A stretch of DNA of 12,703 nt from Ruminococcaceae bacterium UBA2656 (GTDB lineage: Bacteria > Bacillota > Clostridia > Oscillospirales > Acutalibacteraceae): positions 135,833 through 148,535 of the forward strand of contig DENA01000013.1 of the NCBI GenBank assembly GCA_002359465.1. Reading direction: 5' to 3'. Below are positions 1 to 8,752 of the stretch, piece after piece. The notes under the pieces are model-generated. The model worked only from the letters and a program-made list of their open reading frames with translations, made no database searches and was not told the DNA's origin. The translations under genes were made by a program, and so were the position numbers. Numbering within the stretch: the first letter of the stretch is position 1; each line of letters starts with the position of its first letter.

Positions 1-645
1 ACCGGTACCCGGAGGGCCAACAAGCAGGACGCCTTTCGGAATACGCGCGCCAAGCTCGTTGTATTTTTTCGGGTTCTTTAAAAATTCGACGATTTCACGC
101 AGTTCTTCCTTTTCCTCGTCGGCGCCTGCCACGTCGGCAAAGGTGGTTTTGCGCTTTTCATCGGCCATCTGCTTGATTTTGGCTTTGCCGAAATTCATCT
201 GCTTGCCCGCGTCGCCCATGCTGGTGTTCAGACGCTTCATCATAAACCACCAGAACAGAACCATGATTCCGAGGGTAATCAGCATGGGAAGCATACTGGC
301 AAGCCACGAGGTCTCCGCCGGATGTTTCAGGTTATAGGTCATCAGGGCATCCGGATGATCTTTATCATACTGGTCGACATAAGTGCGGATATCATTGTAA
401 AGCAGCTCCGCGTTCGGAGCAACGTAAGATATCTGCGTTTTGTCCTTAAGTTTGATGATCATTTCGCCGCTGCCCATATCCATGGAGTATTCCGTGACCT
501 GCTGGTCTTTAAAATAGTGCAGGATATCGGAATAATTATAGGTCTTTTGCGGCCTGTTGCCGTAAATCATGGCAATCAGAATAAACAGCAAAATAGGTAC
601 TCCTATAAACAGTCCAATATTTTTAAGTGTTTTTTTATTATCCAA
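1..645 (-). CDS. ftsH: ATP-dependent zinc metalloprotease FtsH, N-terminal part (cut by window edge)
   Basis: Membrane-anchored AAA+ protease that extracts and degrades membrane and short-lived cytosolic proteins. The 215 visible residues hold a first membrane segment (about 10-28), an extracytoplasmic domain (about 30-110), a second membrane segment (about 114-136), the conserved entry TFADVAG (168-174) and the beginning of the Walker A loop, GPPGTG (210-215), where the window ends. The rest of the AAA domain and the HEXXH protease domain lie outside. The start is a TTG; AAGGAG lies about 10 bases upstream and the coding frame has no better ATG near it. It follows hpt by 41 bases on the same strand, the usual tilS-hpt-ftsH order of Firmicutes. 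In B. subtilis, TilS and HprT have been reported to influence ftsH transcription; whether that holds here is inference. Confidence 0.95.
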   Translation of the reverse strand, partial: MDNKKTLKNIGLFIGVPILLFILIAMIYGNRPQKTYNYSDILHYFKDQQVTEYSMDMGSGEMIIKLKDKTQISYVAPNAELLYNDIRTYVDQYDKDHPDALMTYNLKHPAETSWLASMLPMLITLGIMVLFWWFMMKRLNTSMGDAGKQMNFGKAKIKQMADEKRKTTFADVAGADEEKEELREIVEFLKNPKKYNELGARIPKGVLLVGPPGTG

Positions 646-686
646 ATGAAGTTCACTCCTTACTTGAGTCGCTTTATACCTTCCGG

Positions 687-1229
687 TCAGCTTTTTTCGT
701 AAACCTCCGGTTTCAGAATTCCCACAAACGGAAGGTTTCTGTATTTTTCATCATAGTCAAGGCCGTAGCCGACAATGAATTCATCCGGAACCACCGTTCC
801 GGCGTAGTCTGCTTTTATGTGGGCCGTACGCCTGTCCGGTTTGTCAAACAGGGTGCAGACCTTTATGCTTTTCGGTGAGCGGGATTGCAGCAACTCGAGT
901 ATGTAGCTTAGAGTCAACCCGCTATCAAGAATATCTTCAACGACCAAAAGGTCGTAGCCTTCCAAATTAATATCCAGATCTTTAATAATTTTTACTACGC
1001 CGGAAGTCTTTGTTCCGGAACCATAACTGGAAACGGACATAAAATCAATGCTGCACGGAATGGTAATGGAACGCATCAAATCGGCCATAAAAACCACGGA
1101 GCCCTTCAGCACACTGACCATTAATAGGTTTTTATCCTTATAGTCCTCACTGATCTGTTTGCCAATTGTCTGTACGATGTCAGCAAGCTGCTCCTCGCTG
1201 AATAATACCGACTGAATATCATTTCTCAT
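687..1229 (-). CDS. hpt: Hypoxanthine phosphoribosyltransferase
   Basis: Purine salvage enzyme that joins hypoxanthine or guanine to PRPP to give IMP or GMP in the cytosol. The 180 residues match the family length. Visible motifs are LKGS (41-44), which contacts pyrophosphate; the mobile loop [11 protein letters not shown] (67-77); the PRPP-binding signature [11 protein letters not shown] (96-106) with its two acidic residues; and the base-binding segments FDKPDRR (128-134) and [15 protein letters not shown] (153-167). The ATG at 1229 shares bases with the tilS stop (ATGA overlap) and has AAGGAG 8 bases upstream, so translational coupling to tilS is likely. The gene ends in TGA. It also goes by hprT in B. 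subtilis. Nothing is missing. Confidence 0.97.
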   Translation of the reverse strand: MRNDIQSVLFSEEQLADIVQTIGKQISEDYKDKNLLMVSVLKGSVVFMADLMRSITIPCSIDFMSVSSYGSGTKTSGVVKIIKDLDINLEGYDLLVVEDILDSGLTLSYILELLQSRSPKSIKVCTLFDKPDRRTAHIKADYAGTVVPDEFIVGYGLDYDEKYRNLPFVGILKPEVYEKS

Positions 1230-2605
1230 GTTTCGAACTCCTTAATTATTATTTCCGCTATATTCTGAGTATCTTTGGTCACACAGGCCCCCTGTGAAAC
1301 GCCAAAGCCCTCTATCCAGATGATTTCCCCACCGCTTTCAAGCATTGCGGTATTGCCGCGCAGAGACGGCGCAAGCCCCGTTTCATTGAAAAGCTTCTTA
1401 AGGCTTTTGGTGACACCGCGCCCCGCGGGGCGGAAAGTATCGCCGCTGCGTCTGTTTCTAACAGAGGTAATACTAGATATTGTATCATAGTTAATTAGAT
1501 TATTAAATAACAATTTATTAAATTTGCGGCATTTTTCTAATTCTTTTCCGGTCAGTTTTACGATCATGAGCGTTCTTCCGTCCGGCAGAACGGTTGAAGG
1601 CGCGCAGAACGGCACGTTCCACTGCTCAAAAGCCGGCCTTTGAGCAACGGCAATAGAAAGAGTATTGCCCTGTGCGGTGCATTGTATTCCTCCCGCGACG
1701 GTAACCGAACCGGCACCCGCACGCACCATTTTTGAAACGGCCTCAATGTGGCGGCTTTCCAGCCTGACCCTGCGGACATTCTCCACACCGGCGGCAATTG
1801 CCCGCGCAAGAACGGGGCCGGGCATTTTCCGCAGCCGGTCCAGGCTGTACCCGCCCGGGCAGACGGCTCCCGCGAGCTGTTCCCGCGCAAGGGAAGTCAG
1901 ATACGCGTCGTCCTCGCTCAGGCGGCCGGTCATGGCAAAGACAGCCGATTCAAACGCGGGGTTGATTTCCCTTAATACGGGGACAACGCCAAGCCTGATT
2001 TTGTTCCGTTCGTACTCTTCTTCCAAATTCGTGCTGTCCGTTACATAATGCAGCCCGTAATGCGCGCAGTAAGCTTCCACCTCGGCGCGCGTAATCCCGA
2101 TGAGTGGGCGCACGATGTTTTCGCGTACCGGCGGAATCCCACGCAGGCCGCGCATACCCGCGCCCTTTGCCAGATTCATCAGAACGGTTTCCGTACTGTC
2201 GGACAGTGTGTGCGCGGTTGCAATTTTGCCGTTTGTCCCGGAAAGGCTCCTGAAAAAATCATAACGCACATTGCGGCCGCACTCTTCCACGCCTTCGCCC
2301 TTTTCCTTGGCAAGGGCCCGCACATCGGCGTGCAGAATTTTCAGTTCCACACGGTTTTCTACGCACCACCGGGAAACGAAGGCCTCGTCGCCGTCGGCTT
2401 CTTTTCCGCGCAGCCCATGGTTAATATGCGCCGCTGTCAGATGAATATCACGGGTTTCGACATATTTTAAAATAAAATGAGCAAGCGTCAGGGAATCCGC
2501 GCCGCCGGAAAGGCCGACCACAACGGTACAGCCCGGAGGCAGCATGTTCCATCTGACGATTACTCCTTCAATCTTTTTTTCAATATTTAAGATTTCACTG
2601 TTCAT
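1226..2605 (-). CDS. tilS: tRNA(Ile)-lysidine synthetase TilS
   Basis: Attaches lysine to the wobble cytidine of the tRNA-Ile that carries a CAU anticodon, using ATP, so that it reads AUA codons. The 459-residue product has the N-type ATP-pyrophosphatase loop SGGADS (33-38), the following HINHGLRG segment (60-67), and a C-terminal TilS domain beginning near residue 384 with NRRSGDTFRPAGRGVTKSLKK. The length is close to that of B. subtilis TilS. The same frame stays open to 2896, but that extra 97 residues only shadow dnaB. The chosen ATG at 2605 has AGGAGG 9 bases upstream and puts the ATP-binding loop at its normal position. The start overlaps the end of dnaB by 11 bases and the stop overlaps hpt, so it is embedded in the operon. 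Confidence 0.96.
   Translation of the reverse strand: MNSEILNIEKKIEGVIVRWNMLPPGCTVVVGLSGGADSLTLAHFILKYVETRDIHLTAAHINHGLRGKEADGDEAFVSRWCVENRVELKILHADVRALAKEKGEGVEECGRNVRYDFFRSLSGTNGKIATAHTLSDSTETVLMNLAKGAGMRGLRGIPPVRENIVRPLIGITRAEVEAYCAHYGLHYVTDSTNLEEEYERNKIRLGVVPVLREINPAFESAVFAMTGRLSEDDAYLTSLAREQLAGAVCPGGYSLDRLRKMPGPVLARAIAAGVENVRRVRLESRHIEAVSKMVRAGAGSVTVAGGIQCTAQGNTLSIAVAQRPAFEQWNVPFCAPSTVLPDGRTLMIVKLTGKELEKCRKFNKLLFNNLINYDTISSITSVRNRRSGDTFRPAGRGVTKSLKKLFNETGLAPSLRGNTAMLESGGEIIWIEGFGVSQGACVTKDTQNIAEIIIKEFET
1479..1487 (-). promoter_or_regulatory. Possible internal promoter for hpt-ftsH inside tilS
   Basis: Within an AT-rich patch of tilS lies TG-A-TACAAT (1487-1479), an extended -10 element. 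The -35 at 17 bases is poor (TTTAAT). If active, transcription would begin about 243 bases before hpt. AT-rich coding sequence can give such matches by chance. Confidence 0.25.
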
Positions 2606-3962
2606 TGCGGACAACCTCCTGCGCCGTAAAACGCATGAACTCACCCTGCCAGTGCAGAGGAACCGTTTTGGTTTCGCCGTGACGGTTTTTTGCAATAATG
2701 CATTCCCCGCTGTTCCGGTCGGCGTTTTCATTCGGCGTTTCCGCATCCTGATAGTATTCCTCACGGTACAGAAACAAAACAATATCCGCGTCCTGTTCAA
2801 TGGAACCGGAATCACGCAGATCCGATAAAACCGGGCGGTGGTTGGTGCGCTTTTCGCTGTCACGGGCCAGCTGGGAAAGCATGAGAACCGGCACATTAAG
2901 TTCCTTGGCCATAATTTTCATGTTTCGGGTAATTTTTGAAATTTCCTGAACACGGTTGTCGTTTTTACCGGCGGCGGACATCAGCTGCAAATAATCGACT
3001 ACAACCAGGTCAACGTCTCTCAGCCGTCTGATTTTCGCCTTCATTTCCCCCACCGTAATGGACGGATTGTCGTCAAAATACATCTGTGTCTTGGAAAGGA
3101 CGTCTCCCGCCTCAATCAGGCGTATCCACTCGTCCTCGCTCAGTTTTCAGGTGCGCAGCTTGGTGCCGCCGACCATGGCCTCGGTGGACAGCAGGCGCGA
3201 CGCCAGCTGCTCCTTGCTCATTTCAAGCGAGAAAAAGGCAATCTTTTTGTTTGCCTTTACCGCCGCGTGCCGCGCGATGTTCAGCGCGAAGCTGGTTTTT
3301 CCCATGCCTGGGCGCGCACCCAGCAGGATGAAGTCGGAGCGGTTCAGACCGGTGATGGTGTCGTCCAGCTCCTTGATGCCGGTCGGAACCCCTTTGTAAA
3401 GGTCGGCGTCCGGGGAATTCAGCAGGTCTAGCCGGTCAAAGGTCTGCACAATGATTTCATCAATGCGCTGAAGGCCCTGCATATTTTTCCCGCGCCGGAT
3501 ATCAAAAATGCGCTGTTCCGCCGAATCGAGCAGGGTGGCCGCGTCGGCCGAGCCCTCTGAAGCTTCCTCAATAATATCGCGCGAAGTGGTGATCAGGGTG
3601 CGCACGTCATATTTGTCCCGCACAATACGGGCGTAGGATTCCACATTGGATATGGAGGGAACCAGCTGCGCAAGCTGAAGCAGATAGGTTTTTCCGCTCG
3701 CCTCATCAAAGCCCGGAGTTCCCTTCAGCTTTTCCAGAACGGTGACAAAGTCCACCGGCTGGGCGATGGTAAACATCTCCAGCATGGTGGAATAAATCAG
3801 GCTGTTGTTCGTCTGATAAAAATATTCCGGCCGGGGCAGAATCTCCGCCACACGGTCCAGACAGGAGGAATCCAAAAGGACGGCGCCCAGCACGGACTGT
3901 TCCGCTTCGGGGCTGAAAGGCAGGTTCAGCGCACTGTACCCGCCTGTTACCATGTCATCCAT
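2595..3962 (-). pseudogene. dnaB: Replicative DNA helicase DnaB, interrupted by one in-frame TGA
   Basis: Hexameric 5'-3' helicase that unwinds DNA at the replication fork and loads primase (called DnaC in B. subtilis). Read through, it is 455 residues, the normal family length. It has an N-terminal domain (about 15-115), a linker, and a RecA-like domain with Walker A GARPGMGKT (215-223), Walker B VVVDYLQL with its Asp at 323, and the arginine-finger region KNRHGETK around 427. Codon 272 (bases 3149-3147) is TGA directly after GGTKLRT, where relatives read Gly, as in LRTGKL. The frame is intact on both sides, so this looks like a single G-to-T change from GGA, not an indel. No ribosome site precedes the next Met (294), so a separate C-terminal protein is unlikely. 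The ATG at 3962 has GGAGG 7 bases upstream. Because this is the conserved rplI-linked and normally essential copy, a sequence error is as likely as a real mutation. Family identity is certain; functional state is not. Confidence 0.9.
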
Positions 3963-3983
3963 ACCGTTTCCTCCCTGCTGATG

Positions 3984-4433
3984 TTATTCCTTTTCACCGA
4001 CCACGGCGAAAATCTTTGCGGATATGCCGCTGTGAAGCTTTACTTCACATTCATACGTACCGAACGCTTTAATGTCGGCGTTCAAAATGATTTTGCGTTT
4101 GTCAATATTGACCTTATAAGACCGCTTGAGTTCTTCGGCAATTTCCTTCGACGTGACAGAACCGAAAATTTTGCCGCCCTGCCCCGCCTTTGCATACAGC
4201 TTCACGCTTTTTCCGTCTATCTTTTCAGCGGTCTGTTTGGCGGCATCAATTTCCGACTGGATTTTGAAAGCCTTTGCTTCGGCGGCATTCTTCAATTCGT
4301 TCATTGCCTGCGCGTTTGCCTCCTTGGCGAGCTTGCGCGGAAAAAGATAATTGCGGGCGTAGCCGTCGCTGACATTGATCAGCTCCCCTTTTTTGCCGCT
4401 GCCTTTTATATCTTCAAGCAGAACTACCTTCAT
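3984..4433 (-). CDS. rplI: 50S ribosomal protein L9 (bL9)
   Basis: Binds 23S rRNA near the base of the L1 stalk of the large subunit and helps maintain reading frame. The 149 residues are standard length. The N-terminal rRNA-binding domain carries [17 protein letters not shown] and the family signature around [14 protein letters not shown] (23-36). A long charged helix (about 40-75) links it to the C-terminal domain, which has [16 protein letters not shown] (87-102). The ATG at 4433 has GGAGGT 8 bases upstream. It lies between gdpP (28-base gap) and dnaB (21-base gap), the conserved Firmicute gdpP-rplI-dnaB order. Confidence 0.97.
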   Translation of the reverse strand: MKVVLLEDIKGSGKKGELINVSDGYARNYLFPRKLAKEANAQAMNELKNAAEAKAFKIQSEIDAAKQTAEKIDGKSVKLYAKAGQGGKIFGSVTSKEIAEELKRSYKVNIDKRKIILNADIKAFGTYECEVKLHSGISAKIFAVVGEKE

Positions 4434-4461
4434 TGATATTTACCTCCATTATATAAATTGA

Positions 4462-6423
4462 TTATTGAACTGCCTTTGCCATCGTATCCTGCAGCACCGC
4501 AACGAGCTTTTCACGCGCCTGCCGGACCGTGACGCCGGTAAGCTGAGCGCCCGCCATTGTCAGGTGTCCGCCGCCGCCCAAAGCCTCCATAATCAGCTGC
4601 ACGTTGATTTCACCCAGCGAGCGGGCGGAAACATTCACGACACTGCTTCCCGTTGGGAAGAGTACAAAAGAAGCGTTGACGCCCTGTATGGACAGCAGCT
4701 CGTCCGCCGCCTGAGCCGAGGTAATGCGGATATCGGGAAATTCATGGTCGGCGGAGGCAATTGCACAGTCGCCCAAAATCTCAGCGCTGGAAACAATCTG
4801 ATATTTTGCCTTGTAGGTGTCAATCGTGTCGGAAAACATGCGTTTTACTTCCACCGTGTCCGCGCCGCGCCGGCGGAGATATGCCGCCGCCTCAAAGGTA
4901 CGGACACCGGTTTTGAGCACGAAATTCTTGGTGTCCAGCATGATTCCGGACAGCAGCGCTTCGGCTTCCGCCTGGCTGAGCGTGTCGTCGCCGATATACT
5001 GCACAAGCTCGGCCACCATTTCAGAGGTGGAGCTTGCATAGGGTTCATGATAGAAGACAAGCGCGTTTTCGATATGCTTGACCATCATGCGGTGATGGTC
5101 AATGATAACCACGCGGGAAACTGCGTTTAAAAGCTCCGCGCTTTCAGCGAATTCCGGGGAATGGGTGTCCACGACGATCAGAAGGGTCTTCGGCGTTGTA
5201 AGGGACATGGCTTCCATGGGGGAAATAAAAATCTTTCCGCCGCCCAAAGCCTCCATGGAATTAATCAAAGGGGATGCAAGGCTCTGCGCGCGGTTAACAA
5301 CCACAAAAGCAGGCTTTTTCAGCGCCTTTGTCACTGCGCTCCACATGCCCACGGACGCGCCCACGCTGTCCAGATCGGAAAACTTATGCCCCATAATCAG
5401 CACATTGTCGCTGTTTTTAATATGGTCGGAAAGTGTTGCGGCAATCACGCGGGTGCGCACCTTGTCACGCTTTTCAACCCCTTTTGAAAGGCCGCCGAAG
5501 AACTCGTATGTATCGTCCTTTTGTTTGACGGCCACCTGATCTCCGCCGCGGCCCAGAGCCATGTCAAGCGCTTTGCGCGCCCATTCCTCGCTTTCCGCAA
5601 GGGAATCCGCCCCGCGCCCCACGCCGATGGAAACCGTGGCGCTTCGGCGTTCCCCCGCTTTGATCGCGCGGATGGCGTCAAGAATCTGAAAACGCTTTTC
5701 AGCCGCTTCGCGGGTATGGGCTTCATCGGTCAGGATCAGATACCGCCCGCCGCTCAGCCTCTTCAGAAAGCCGCCCATGCTCTGCGCCCAGTTTATCAGG
5801 GCGCTTTCCACCTCCGAAGCAATGCGGGAATCCTCGCTTCCGCTGGAATCGCGGGCAAGCTCCTCCCGGTTGTCAAAGCTGGCAAGCGCGACAACCGGGC
5901 GCCGGTCGATATATTCGCGGTTGATTTCCTTGTAATACGTGTCGTCCACGAAATAAACCATACTGCCGTACCCTGTTTTTGCAGCGTAGACAGTGTAATG
6001 CCGGTTCGCAACGGCAATGTCCGTTCCGCTTTCGGCAATGATCTGGTTCACTGTTTTGGGATAAATAAATTTCAGGATATTTTCCCCGCGGCATTCGCGC
6101 TTGACGCTGACTTTCGCGGCAAAAGCGTCGTTGACCCAGATGATATCCCCTTCTTCGCCAATGACCGCAACAGGCATTGTAAATTCCTGAAGCGCACGGT
6201 ACTCCTCGCCGGACAGTATTTTCTGGGCGCTTTTCACCGCTGTGGACACATGCGCCTTAAACCGTTCCGTGGAAAGCATGACAACAATAACGGAGCCGAT
6301 GGAAAACGTCATCTCCACAGCGAACAATATATGGCTGTAAAAATAGCTTATGCTGGCCATGATGAGCATAACCGCTGTAATTACAAAGAATACCGGCGAA
6401 GACACCCATACTTTTCTCTTCAA
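4462..6423 (-). CDS. gdpP: Cyclic-di-AMP phosphodiesterase GdpP (YybT family)
   Basis: Membrane-bound enzyme that hydrolyses c-di-AMP and so affects potassium and osmotic balance, cell wall stress and beta-lactam tolerance. The 653 residues follow the full family layout. There are two membrane helices (about 10-28 and 31-50), a PAS-like domain (about 75-160), and a degenerate GGDEF domain (about 170-305) whose signature is reduced to SGGRYL (224-229), consistent with no cyclase activity. The DHH phosphoesterase domain has GHKFSDLDSVGAS (345-357), VVDTHSP (417-423), IDHH (441-444) and the Asp of GIMLDTKNF (497). The DHHA1 domain carries GGGGH (616-620). All expected metal-binding residues are present. 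The start is TTG at 6423 with AAGGGG 8 bases upstream. It follows rnj by 20 bases. Confidence 0.96.
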   Translation of the reverse strand: MKRKVWVSSPVFFVITAVMLIMASISYFYSHILFAVEMTFSIGSVIVVMLSTERFKAHVSTAVKSAQKILSGEEYRALQEFTMPVAVIGEEGDIIWVNDAFAAKVSVKRECRGENILKFIYPKTVNQIIAESGTDIAVANRHYTVYAAKTGYGSMVYFVDDTYYKEINREYIDRRPVVALASFDNREELARDSSGSEDSRIASEVESALINWAQSMGGFLKRLSGGRYLILTDEAHTREAAEKRFQILDAIRAIKAGERRSATVSIGVGRGADSLAESEEWARKALDMALGRGGDQVAVKQKDDTYEFFGGLSKGVEKRDKVRTRVIAATLSDHIKNSDNVLIMGHKFSDLDSVGASVGMWSAVTKALKKPAFVVVNRAQSLASPLINSMEALGGGKIFISPMEAMSLTTPKTLLIVVDTHSPEFAESAELLNAVSRVVIIDHHRMMVKHIENALVFYHEPYASSTSEMVAELVQYIGDDTLSQAEAEALLSGIMLDTKNFVLKTGVRTFEAAAYLRRRGADTVEVKRMFSDTIDTYKAKYQIVSSAEILGDCAIASADHEFPDIRITSAQAADELLSIQGVNASFVLFPTGSSVVNVSARSLGEINVQLIMEALGGGGHLTMAGAQLTGVTVRQAREKLVAVLQDTMAKAVQ

Positions 6424-6443
6424 AATGATTACCCCTTCAGCAC

Positions 6444-8528
6444 TTAGACTTCCATAATAATCGGAAGAATCATTGGGCTGCGCTTTGTACGGTCATAGAG
6501 CATACGGGAAAGCTCATCCTTGATTTTTGTCTTGAGTGTTCCCCAGTCATGAATATTATTGGCCGAGCAGGTCTCCAGAACATGATCGACCAATTCCTTG
6601 GCCTCTTCAATCAGCGGTTCGGATTCACGCACATAGACAAAACCGCGCGAAACAACATCCGGGCCCGAAACAACATGTCCGTCTCCCTGGGCGATGGTGC
6701 AGACAACCACGATGAGGCCGTCCTCGGCAAGATGTTTGCGGTCGCGAAGCACAATGCTGCCCACATCGCCGACGCCAAGGCCGTCCACAAGTATTCTGCC
6801 GGCCGGAACAGAGGCAAGTTTTTTCATATAGTCCTGATTCAGTTCCAGAACATCGCCGATATCGCCGATAAACACATCGGAGGCACTCTTTCCCATGGCG
6901 TAAGCCAGTCCCGCGTGCTTGCGCAGCATCTTTTGCTCACCGTGAACGGGGATAAAATATTTGGGCTTTGTAATGCCCTGCATCAGCTTTAATTCTTCCT
7001 GACACGCATGACCGGAAACATGCACCTCATACATGGATTCATATACGACCTCGCATCCGCGCTTCATCAGCTCGTCAATCACCGTGCCGACCGTCTTCTC
7101 ATTGGCGGGAATCGGCCGCGCGGAAATGATGATAAAGTCCCCGGGGCCTACCTCCACCTTGCGGTGGTCGGCAAAGGCCATGCGGGTCAGCGCGCTCATC
7201 GGCTCGCCCTGGCTGCCCGTGGTGACCAGAACAATTTTGTCCTTCGGATACCGGTTAATCAGATCAAGGTCGATTAAAACGCCATCCGGGACCTCCAGAT
7301 AACCCATCTCCACGCCGATGCCCATCACATTGAGCATGCTGCGCCCGGAGAGGGCAACCTTGCGCCCGTACTTGACCGCGCAGTTGATGATCTGCTGGAC
7401 ACGGCTGATGTTGGAAGCAAAGGTGGCGATGATGATCCTGTTATTTTCAGCCCGTTTGAACAGACGTTCAAAGGAATCGTTGACTTTACTTTCCGTCATG
7501 GTGTAGCCGGGCCTTTCGGCATTGGTGGAATCCGCAAACAGGGCCAGCACACCTTCCTGTCCAAGCTGTGCCAGACGGCCGAGATCAATCATGGCGCCCT
7601 GCGCGGGTGTGCAGTCGATTTTAAAGTCGCCCGTGTGGACAATCGTGCCGGCGGGCGAATGAATCGCCAGCGCGACCGCGTCCGGTATGGAGTGGTTGAC
7701 ATGGATCAGTTCAACCGTCATGCAGCCGAGTTTAATCTGGCCGCCCGGGTGAACGACATTCAGCTTTACTTTATTGGACAGGCCGTGTTCTTTGAGCTTG
7801 CCCTCCACAAGACCGAGGGTCAGCGGCGTTCCGTAAACGGGCAGGCTCACTTTCTTCAGAAGATAGGGAATCGCGCCGATATGGTCCTCATGGCCGTGGG
7901 TCAGCACAATGCCGCGGATTTTATCCACATTGCGCTCCACAAAAGTAAAGTCCGGCAGAACAAGGTCGACACCGAGCATATCCCCGTCAGGGAAAGCCAT
8001 GCCGCAGTCGACAATAATCATATCGTCTTCACACTCAAACAGTGTAAAATTCTTTCCGATCTCATTTAATCCGCCGAGAAAATACGCTTTAATCGACGGT
8101 TTTTGCCGGCCGCCTTTGCCCCGCTTGCTCTGCTGGCGCTGGTTTGCCGGTTTTTTGGGCTGCTCTGTTTTTGGCTGCTGCGCCGGTTTGGGCTGCTGGT
8201 TAAGCTGTGCAAGCACCTGCGGCGCCTTTGACTGGCCCTGCTGCGACTGCTTCTGAGGCTGGCGCCTGCGCCTAGGCTGTTTTGGCTTGGCAGGCTGAGC
8301 CGCCTGGGCGGGCTGTTCGGGTTCCTTCCTCTGCCCGGCGTCTCCGCCAATCACCTGATCGGCAGGCTTCTGCACCCTTCTTCTGGACGCCTGCTCCGGC
8401 CTGTGTGCCGGTCTTTGCGGCGGCACCACCTTTTGATAAAGAGAGGAGCGTCCCTCGCTCACAGCACCGGTGCGCGTATCCGCCGTTTCCTTAAGCTCCG
8501 CGGAATTTGTTTGATTTTTTTCCGTCAC
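6444..8528 (-). CDS. rnj: Ribonuclease J with long basic N-terminal extension
   Basis: Metallo-beta-lactamase/beta-CASP RNase with 5'-3' exonuclease and endonuclease activity in mRNA decay and rRNA maturation. The catalytic core begins near residue 143. It has the metal motif HGHEDH (211-216), HTGDFKID (298-305), FADST (331-335), the beta-CASP motif SGHA (505-508), PVHGE (527-531), and the C-terminal domain ending in the typical RSPMILPIIMEV. Before the core lie about 142 residues rich in Gln, Pro, Lys and Arg with no hydrophobic pattern, probably disordered and perhaps RNA- or partner-binding (inference). The 694 residues exceed the usual 550-600. The GTG at 8528 is chosen because GGAGG sits 7 bases upstream. 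The frame stays open to an ATG at 8624, but that has no ribosome site. It is the first gene of the minus-strand operon. The symbol could equally be rnjA. Confidence 0.95.
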   Translation of the reverse strand: MTEKNQTNSAELKETADTRTGAVSEGRSSLYQKVVPPQRPAHRPEQASRRRVQKPADQVIGGDAGQRKEPEQPAQAAQPAKPKQPRRRRQPQKQSQQGQSKAPQVLAQLNQQPKPAQQPKTEQPKKPANQRQQSKRGKGGRQKPSIKAYFLGGLNEIGKNFTLFECEDDMIIVDCGMAFPDGDMLGVDLVLPDFTFVERNVDKIRGIVLTHGHEDHIGAIPYLLKKVSLPVYGTPLTLGLVEGKLKEHGLSNKVKLNVVHPGGQIKLGCMTVELIHVNHSIPDAVALAIHSPAGTIVHTGDFKIDCTPAQGAMIDLGRLAQLGQEGVLALFADSTNAERPGYTMTESKVNDSFERLFKRAENNRIIIATFASNISRVQQIINCAVKYGRKVALSGRSMLNVMGIGVEMGYLEVPDGVLIDLDLINRYPKDKIVLVTTGSQGEPMSALTRMAFADHRKVEVGPGDFIIISARPIPANEKTVGTVIDELMKRGCEVVYESMYEVHVSGHACQEELKLMQGITKPKYFIPVHGEQKMLRKHAGLAYAMGKSASDVFIGDIGDVLELNQDYMKKLASVPAGRILVDGLGVGDVGSIVLRDRKHLAEDGLIVVVCTIAQGDGHVVSGPDVVSRGFVYVRESEPLIEEAKELVDHVLETCSANNIHDWGTLKTKIKDELSRMLYDRTKRSPMILPIIMEV

Positions 8529-8534
8529 GAAATA

Positions 8535-8540
8535 ACCTCC
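8535..8540 (-). promoter_or_regulatory. Ribosome binding site fixing the GTG start of rnj
   Basis: GGAGGT lies 7 bases (counted from GGAGG) before the GTG at 8528. The upstream ATGs in the same frame (8624 and nearby) have nothing similar, so this site decides the start and makes the region above it untranslated leader. Confidence 0.85.
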
Positions 8541-8651
8541 ATTGTTCATTAGGGTGCAACCAATAAAGTCCGCCGGCAAACGGTGCCTGAGCGGGCATGG
8601 CGTATCCCTGTTCATTTTTTGCATCTTTTACACTGCGCGGGCAGCTGTAAA

Positions 8652-8686
8652 AAGACGTCAGTCTTAACCGCAAATGCATGCGGTTA
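8652..8686 (-). other. Tandem stem-loops in the rnj leader
   Basis: In the transcript, the first stem pairs UAACCGCA with UGCGGUUA around a six-base loop. The second pairs AAGAC with GUCUU around UGAC and is followed by U residues (8653-8649). The second stem is weak for an intrinsic terminator. The arrangement could be an attenuator, an RNA stability element or, at the DNA level, an operator. Function is not determined. Confidence 0.45.
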
Positions 8687-8752
8687 CAAATATATTTAAT
8701 GTCTAAATATAATGCAGTATTAAAAATAAATCCGGACACAAATATCGTTCTA

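Larger units (their letters stand above)
8529..8746 (-). promoter_or_regulatory. Long 5' leader of the rnj operon with tandem hairpins
   Basis: If transcription starts about 7 bases after the -10 element at 8753, the leader is about 218 nt, long for a housekeeping gene. It contains an 8-bp perfect inverted repeat with a 6-base loop (8665-8686, arms TAACCGCA and TGCGGTTA on the plus strand). Immediately after it comes a 5-bp hairpin (8652-8665, AAGAC-TGAC-GTCTT on the minus strand) that runs into five T residues. I recognise no riboswitch class. A 96-codon minus-strand frame crosses this region and enters rnj but has no ribosome site or family resemblance, so I treat the stretch as non-coding. 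Confidence 0.5.

Noticed and set aside
2606..2896. 97-residue N-terminal extension of tilS
   Set aside because: It lies entirely within dnaB in another frame and shows no family resemblance, while the ATG at 2605 has a strong ribosome site.
3147..3149. UGA recoded as selenocysteine or as glycine
   Set aside because: Relatives have glycine, not cysteine, at this site, and DnaB is not a known selenoprotein family. Four genes in the window end in TGA at their expected lengths, so a general UGA-to-Gly code does not fit.
3981..4436. 151-codon plus-strand frame almost exactly mirroring rplI
   Set aside because: Reverse complement of a certain ribosomal protein gene; the translation resembles no known family.
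5521..6447. 308-codon plus-strand frame antisense to gdpP
   Set aside because: Shadow of the GC-rich gdpP codons; no ribosome site and no conserved motif, while gdpP on the other strand has every family motif.
8529..8624. Upstream ATG start for RNase J
   Set aside because: No Shine-Dalgarno sequence, whereas the GTG at 8528 has GGAGG at ideal spacing.
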